A model generated the notes under the pieces. It made no database searches, was not told the DNA's origin, and worked only from the letters and a program-made list of their open reading frames with translations. The translations under genes and the position numbers were made by a program. Below, piece by piece: positions 5,483 through 7,652 of a stretch of DNA of 7,652 nt. The stretch spans positions 1 through 7,652 of the forward strand of contig SKKS01000366.1 in NCBI GenBank assembly GCA_007123625.1. Reading direction: 5' to 3'. Source of the DNA: Paracoccaceae bacterium. GTDB lineage: Bacteria; Pseudomonadota; Alphaproteobacteria; Rhodobacterales; Rhodobacteraceae. Every line of letters begins with the position of its first letter. Position 1 is the stretch's first letter.

Positions 5483-7234
5483 TCATGCCTTTTTCGCCAG
5501 AACGCTTTGCGGGTTCAGGTTGCCGATCCGGCCGCTTTCCGTTCCTGCGGTCTCGTCGATCACCGCGTTGATCAGCGTCGGCTTGCCCGAGGCCAGCGCC
5601 TCGGCCATCGCGCGATAAAGCTCATCGGTGCTGGTCGCCTGAACGCCCACCCCGCCGAATGCCGCCATCATCTGGTCATAGCGTGCGTTCTTGACGAACA
5701 CCGTCGGTGCCACATCCTCGCCCCCGGTGGGGTTCGTGTCGGTGCCGCGATAGATGCCGTTGTTGTTGAACACGACCACGCAGACCGGCAGGTTGTAGCG
5801 GCAGACCGTTTCCACTTCCATCCCGGAGAAGCCGAACGCGCTGTCGCCGACCACAGCCAGAACCGGGTTGCCGGTTTCCACGGCGGCGGCCACGCACGAG
5901 CCCATGCCGATCCCCATCACACCCCAGGTGCCCACGTCAATACGCTTGCGCGGCTTGTACATGTCCACGATGGCGCGGGCGAAATCCAGCGTGTTGGCGC
6001 CTTCGTTCACGAAAATCGCCTCGGGGTTTTCCTTGATGATGCGCTTGACCTGGCCCAAAGCACCGTGGAAATCCATCGGGACCGAGTTGTTCATGAGCTT
6101 CGGCGCCATCTTGGCCACGTTCGCGTCACGCTTCGCGGCAAGCTGGGACATCCAGTCGGCGGGTGCCTTGGCCCAGTTGTCACCCATCCGTGCGCGCAGC
6201 GCCTTGACGGTCGAGGCGATGTCGCCCACCAGCGGCGCGTCGATGGGCACGTTGCTGTCCATCTCGCGTGCGTCGATGTCGATCTGCACGAATTTCTTGG
6301 CACCCGGCTCGCCCCAGGTCTTGCCCTTGCCATGCGACAGCAGCCAGTTCAGCCGCGCACCGATCAGCATGACCGTGTCGGCTTCCTTGAGCGCAAGAGA
6401 GCGCGCGGCACCGGCGGACTGCGGGTGATCGTCGGGCAGCAGGCCCTTGGCCATGCTCATCGGAAGGTAGGGAATGCCCGAAGCTTCGATGAAGCTGCGG
6501 ATATCGTCATCCGCCTGCGCATAGGCCGCACCCTTGCCCAGAATGATGAGCGGCTTCTTGGCCGCTTTCAGCGTGTCCAGCGCACGGTCCAGCGCCTCGG
6601 TCGAAGGCAGGTGCGCTGGCGCCGGGTCAACGACCTTGATCAGCGACTTCTCGCCTGCAGCGGCTTCCATCACCTGCCCCAGAAGGCTTGCGGGGAGATC
6701 CAGATAAACCCCGCCGGGACGTCCGGTGACGGCCGCGCGGATGGCACGCGCGACGCCCAGACCGATGTCCTCGGCATGCAGCACGCGATAGGCGGCCTTG
6801 CACAGCGGCTTGGCGATGGCCAGCTGGTCCATCTCCTCGTAGTCGCCCTTCTGCAGGTCCACGATCTCGCGCTCGGACGACCCCGAGATCAGGATCATGG
6901 GGAAACAGTTGGTGGTGGCGTTCGCCAGCGCCGTCAGGCCGTTCAGGAATCCCGGCGCCGAAACCGTCAGGCAAACGCCCGGCGTCTGTGTCAGATAGCC
7001 CGCGACCGAAGCCGCATAGCCCGCGTGCTGTTCATGGCGGAACGAGATCACCCGCATTCCGCGGCCCTGCGCCAGTCGGCCCAGATCGGTCACCGGAATG
7101 CCCGGCACGCCATAGATCGTGTTGATCCCGTTCAGGCGCAGCGCATCAATGACAAGGTGAAACCCGTCCGTCAGCTCCTGCGGGGCCGCGTCGGCTCCTC
7201 CTGCCACGTCACGCCCAAGCGTCTGCATCGACAT
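5483..7234 (-). CDS. oxc: Oxalyl-CoA decarboxylase
   Basis: A 583-residue thiamine-diphosphate enzyme that splits oxalyl-CoA into formyl-CoA and CO2 in the cytosol. Layout: Pyr domain (about 20-185), central Rossmann-like domain (about 205-350; ADP-binding in O. formigenes OXC) and PP domain (about 385-560). The catalytic Glu of the Pyr domain is E68 in RHEQHAGYAA. Y132-E133 in GDYEEMDQ, Y495 in NNGIYRG and S567 in ESGRI match the oxalyl-CoA active-site residues Y120, E121, Y483 and S553 of the O. formigenes enzyme. The Mg-ThDP motif starts at GDSAFGFSG (463-471) and ends at NN (490-491). HGKGKTWG, LNWLLSHG and EMDSN are typical of oxalyl-CoA decarboxylases rather than acetolactate synthases. 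It is about 12 residues longer at the N-terminus than O. formigenes OXC. The start at 7234 has GGGAGA 6 nt upstream; the ATG at 7261 lacks such a site. First full gene of the cluster, followed by frc. Confidence 0.97.
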   Translation of the reverse strand: MSMQTLGRDVAGGADAAPQELTDGFHLVIDALRLNGINTIYGVPGIPVTDLGRLAQGRGMRVISFRHEQHAGYAASVAGYLTQTPGVCLTVSAPGFLNGLTALANATTNCFPMILISGSSEREIVDLQKGDYEEMDQLAIAKPLCKAAYRVLHAEDIGLGVARAIRAAVTGRPGGVYLDLPASLLGQVMEAAAGEKSLIKVVDPAPAHLPSTEALDRALDTLKAAKKPLIILGKGAAYAQADDDIRSFIEASGIPYLPMSMAKGLLPDDHPQSAGAARSLALKEADTVMLIGARLNWLLSHGKGKTWGEPGAKKFVQIDIDAREMDSNVPIDAPLVGDIASTVKALRARMGDNWAKAPADWMSQLAAKRDANVAKMAPKLMNNSVPMDFHGALGQVKRIIKENPEAIFVNEGANTLDFARAIVDMYKPRKRIDVGTWGVMGIGMGSCVAAAVETGNPVLAVVGDSAFGFSGMEVETVCRYNLPVCVVVFNNNGIYRGTDTNPTGGEDVAPTVFVKNARYDQMMAAFGGVGVQATSTDELYRAMAEALASGKPTLINAVIDETAGTESGRIGNLNPQSVLAKKA

Positions 7235-7315
7235 AGTATATCTCCCATGACTTTCGTTCATCCGTGCGGCACGCCAGGGCGCCGCGTCGAAGTCCTTGCC
7301 CGACCGTGGACCATG

Positions 7316-7334
7316 CGCACCTGCGTCAGGTGCG
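7316..7334. promoter_or_regulatory. Perfect inverted repeat, candidate operator
   Basis: CGCACCTG (7316-7323) and CAGGTGCG (7327-7334) are perfect inverted 8-mers separated by CGT, centred 91 bp upstream of the oxc start. The 19-bp size and tight spacing fit the site of a dimeric regulator such as a GntR-type protein. As RNA a 3-nt loop is at the lower limit, so a DNA-binding role is more likely than a hairpin. Confidence 0.5.
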
Positions 7335-7338
7335 ACGA

Positions 7339-7358
7339 CCGCCGATCAGATCCGGCGG
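7339..7358. promoter_or_regulatory. Second, imperfect inverted repeat upstream of oxc
   Basis: CCGCCG (7339-7344) and CGGCGG (7353-7358) flank ATCAGATC. The inner part GATC-A-GATC (7344-7352) is itself symmetric, though offset by one base from the outer arms. It sits 4 bp from the perfect repeat at 7316-7334, so the two could be paired binding sites. Confidence 0.3.
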
Positions 7359-7503
7359 GCTGCAAGCTACTTTTTCGCATCCTGCACTCCGCGCCAACTT
7401 CTTGCCCGACGCATTCGCGACCGGACCAGTTCGATACCCCGATGACGGCGCATCCCTCCCTCATGGCGCGCAGCGCGTCCCCCGCAGCACCCGCGCACAG
7501 ACC

Positions 7504-7652
7504 TCAGGCAACGCGGTCCGGCGGCGCGTCGCCCCCGGCGGCCAGGTCGCCCGTGGCAGCCCCCGCAACACCCCCCGGCACGCCCGATGCGGCACGGCGG
7601 CCCAGTTCCTCGAGCTTCAGCCAGGTGCGGCGGATGTGGTCGTGCAGCCGCA
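7504..7652 (-). CDS. C-terminus of an unidentified protein, possibly a regulator (partial)
   Basis: From the right edge an open minus-strand frame runs 48 codons to a TGA at 7504-7506. It begins RLHDHIRRTWLKLEELGRR, an amphipathic, charged helix, and continues into an Ala/Gly-rich, probably disordered tail ending PPDRVA. A final helix of this kind with an RxHxxI pattern is seen at the end of FCD-domain GntR regulators, and such regulators often precede oxalate operons. That makes a regulator a reasonable guess, but 48 residues cannot prove it. Codon use (G/C in third positions) agrees with a real gene. It is co-directional with oxc and ends 269 bp before it. Confidence 0.5.
   Translation of the reverse strand, partial: RLHDHIRRTWLKLEELGRRAASGVPGGVAGAATGDLAAGGDAPPDRVA

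Larger units (their letters stand above)
7235..7503 (-). promoter_or_regulatory. Upstream control region of the oxalate cluster
   Basis: These 269 bp separate the partial upstream gene from oxc and hold no convincing gene. Near oxc lies its ribosome binding site (GGGAGA, 7241-7246). Further up are a perfect inverted repeat (7316-7334), a looser one (7339-7358) and two copies of the 10-mer CTTGCCCGAC (7295-7304 and 7401-7410). I found no clear -35/-10 pair on the minus strand; TTGCAG and TTGGCG occur, but no good -10 box lies 16-18 bp after either. The promoter is probably here but cannot be placed. Confidence 0.5.

Noticed and set aside
5483..7234. Acetolactate synthase or another ThDP enzyme
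   Set aside because: The oxalyl-CoA-specific residues (Y132-E133, Y495, S567) and the frc neighbour point clearly to Oxc.
7382..7397. Sigma-54-like element TTGGCGCGGAGTGCAG on the minus strand upstream of oxc
   Set aside because: The GG and GC elements are two bases too close together for a -24/-12 promoter.
7258..7464. A 68-codon minus-strand frame whose stop overlaps an ATG at 7261 (ATGA)
   Set aside because: The ATGA overlap looks like translational coupling, but the frame has no ribosome binding site or recognisable features, covers the palindromes, and oxc starts better at 7234 with GGGAGA.

Overview
The window is a high-GC, alphaproteobacterial-looking stretch, most like Rhodobacterales or a related group judging by codon use and the style of the Fhs, Frc and Oxc proteins. 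It carries an oxalate-degradation and one-carbon-folate gene cluster. Every gene I can support lies on the minus strand, so the cluster reads from right to left. No rRNA, tRNA, CRISPR array, insertion sequence or phage gene was seen.

Layout in transcription order: (1) the C-terminal 48 residues of an unidentified protein, perhaps a regulator (7504-7652); (2) a 269-bp control region (7235-7503) with a perfect 8-bp inverted repeat and a second, looser one; (3) oxc, oxalyl-CoA decarboxylase (5483-7234); (4) a 122-bp gap with a 14-bp direct repeat and a 10-bp GC hairpin; (5) frc, formyl-CoA:oxalate CoA-transferase (4089-5360); (6) a 170-bp gap that can fold into three consecutive hairpins; (7) a stand-alone formyltransferase/10-formyl-THF-hydrolase-like protein (3004-3918); (8) a 118-bp gap with two hairpins; (9) fhs, formate-tetrahydrofolate ligase (1206-2885); (10) a 199-bp gap with a 10-bp perfect hairpin; (11) a tandem-domain universal stress protein (182-1006); (12) a possible promoter and the first codons of a possible membrane protein leaving the left edge.

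Frc moves CoA from formyl-CoA to oxalate, giving oxalyl-CoA and formate. Oxc decarboxylates oxalyl-CoA back to formyl-CoA and CO2. Fhs charges the released formate onto tetrahydrofolate at the cost of ATP, feeding the C1 pool. The fourth enzyme belongs to the formyltransferase fold and most resembles the N-terminal hydrolase domain of 10-formyl-THF dehydrogenase. It keeps the catalytic His and Asp but has Gln where ordinary formyltransferases have Asn. It could release formate from 10-formyl-THF, or it could link formyl-CoA directly to folate; the sequence cannot decide. No oxalate transporter or formate dehydrogenase is visible, so these must lie outside the window.

The most interesting parts are the atypical formyltransferase, the strongly structured gaps (including two similar leader hairpins before the two folate-related genes), the 14-bp direct repeat between oxc and frc, and the inverted repeat upstream of oxc.
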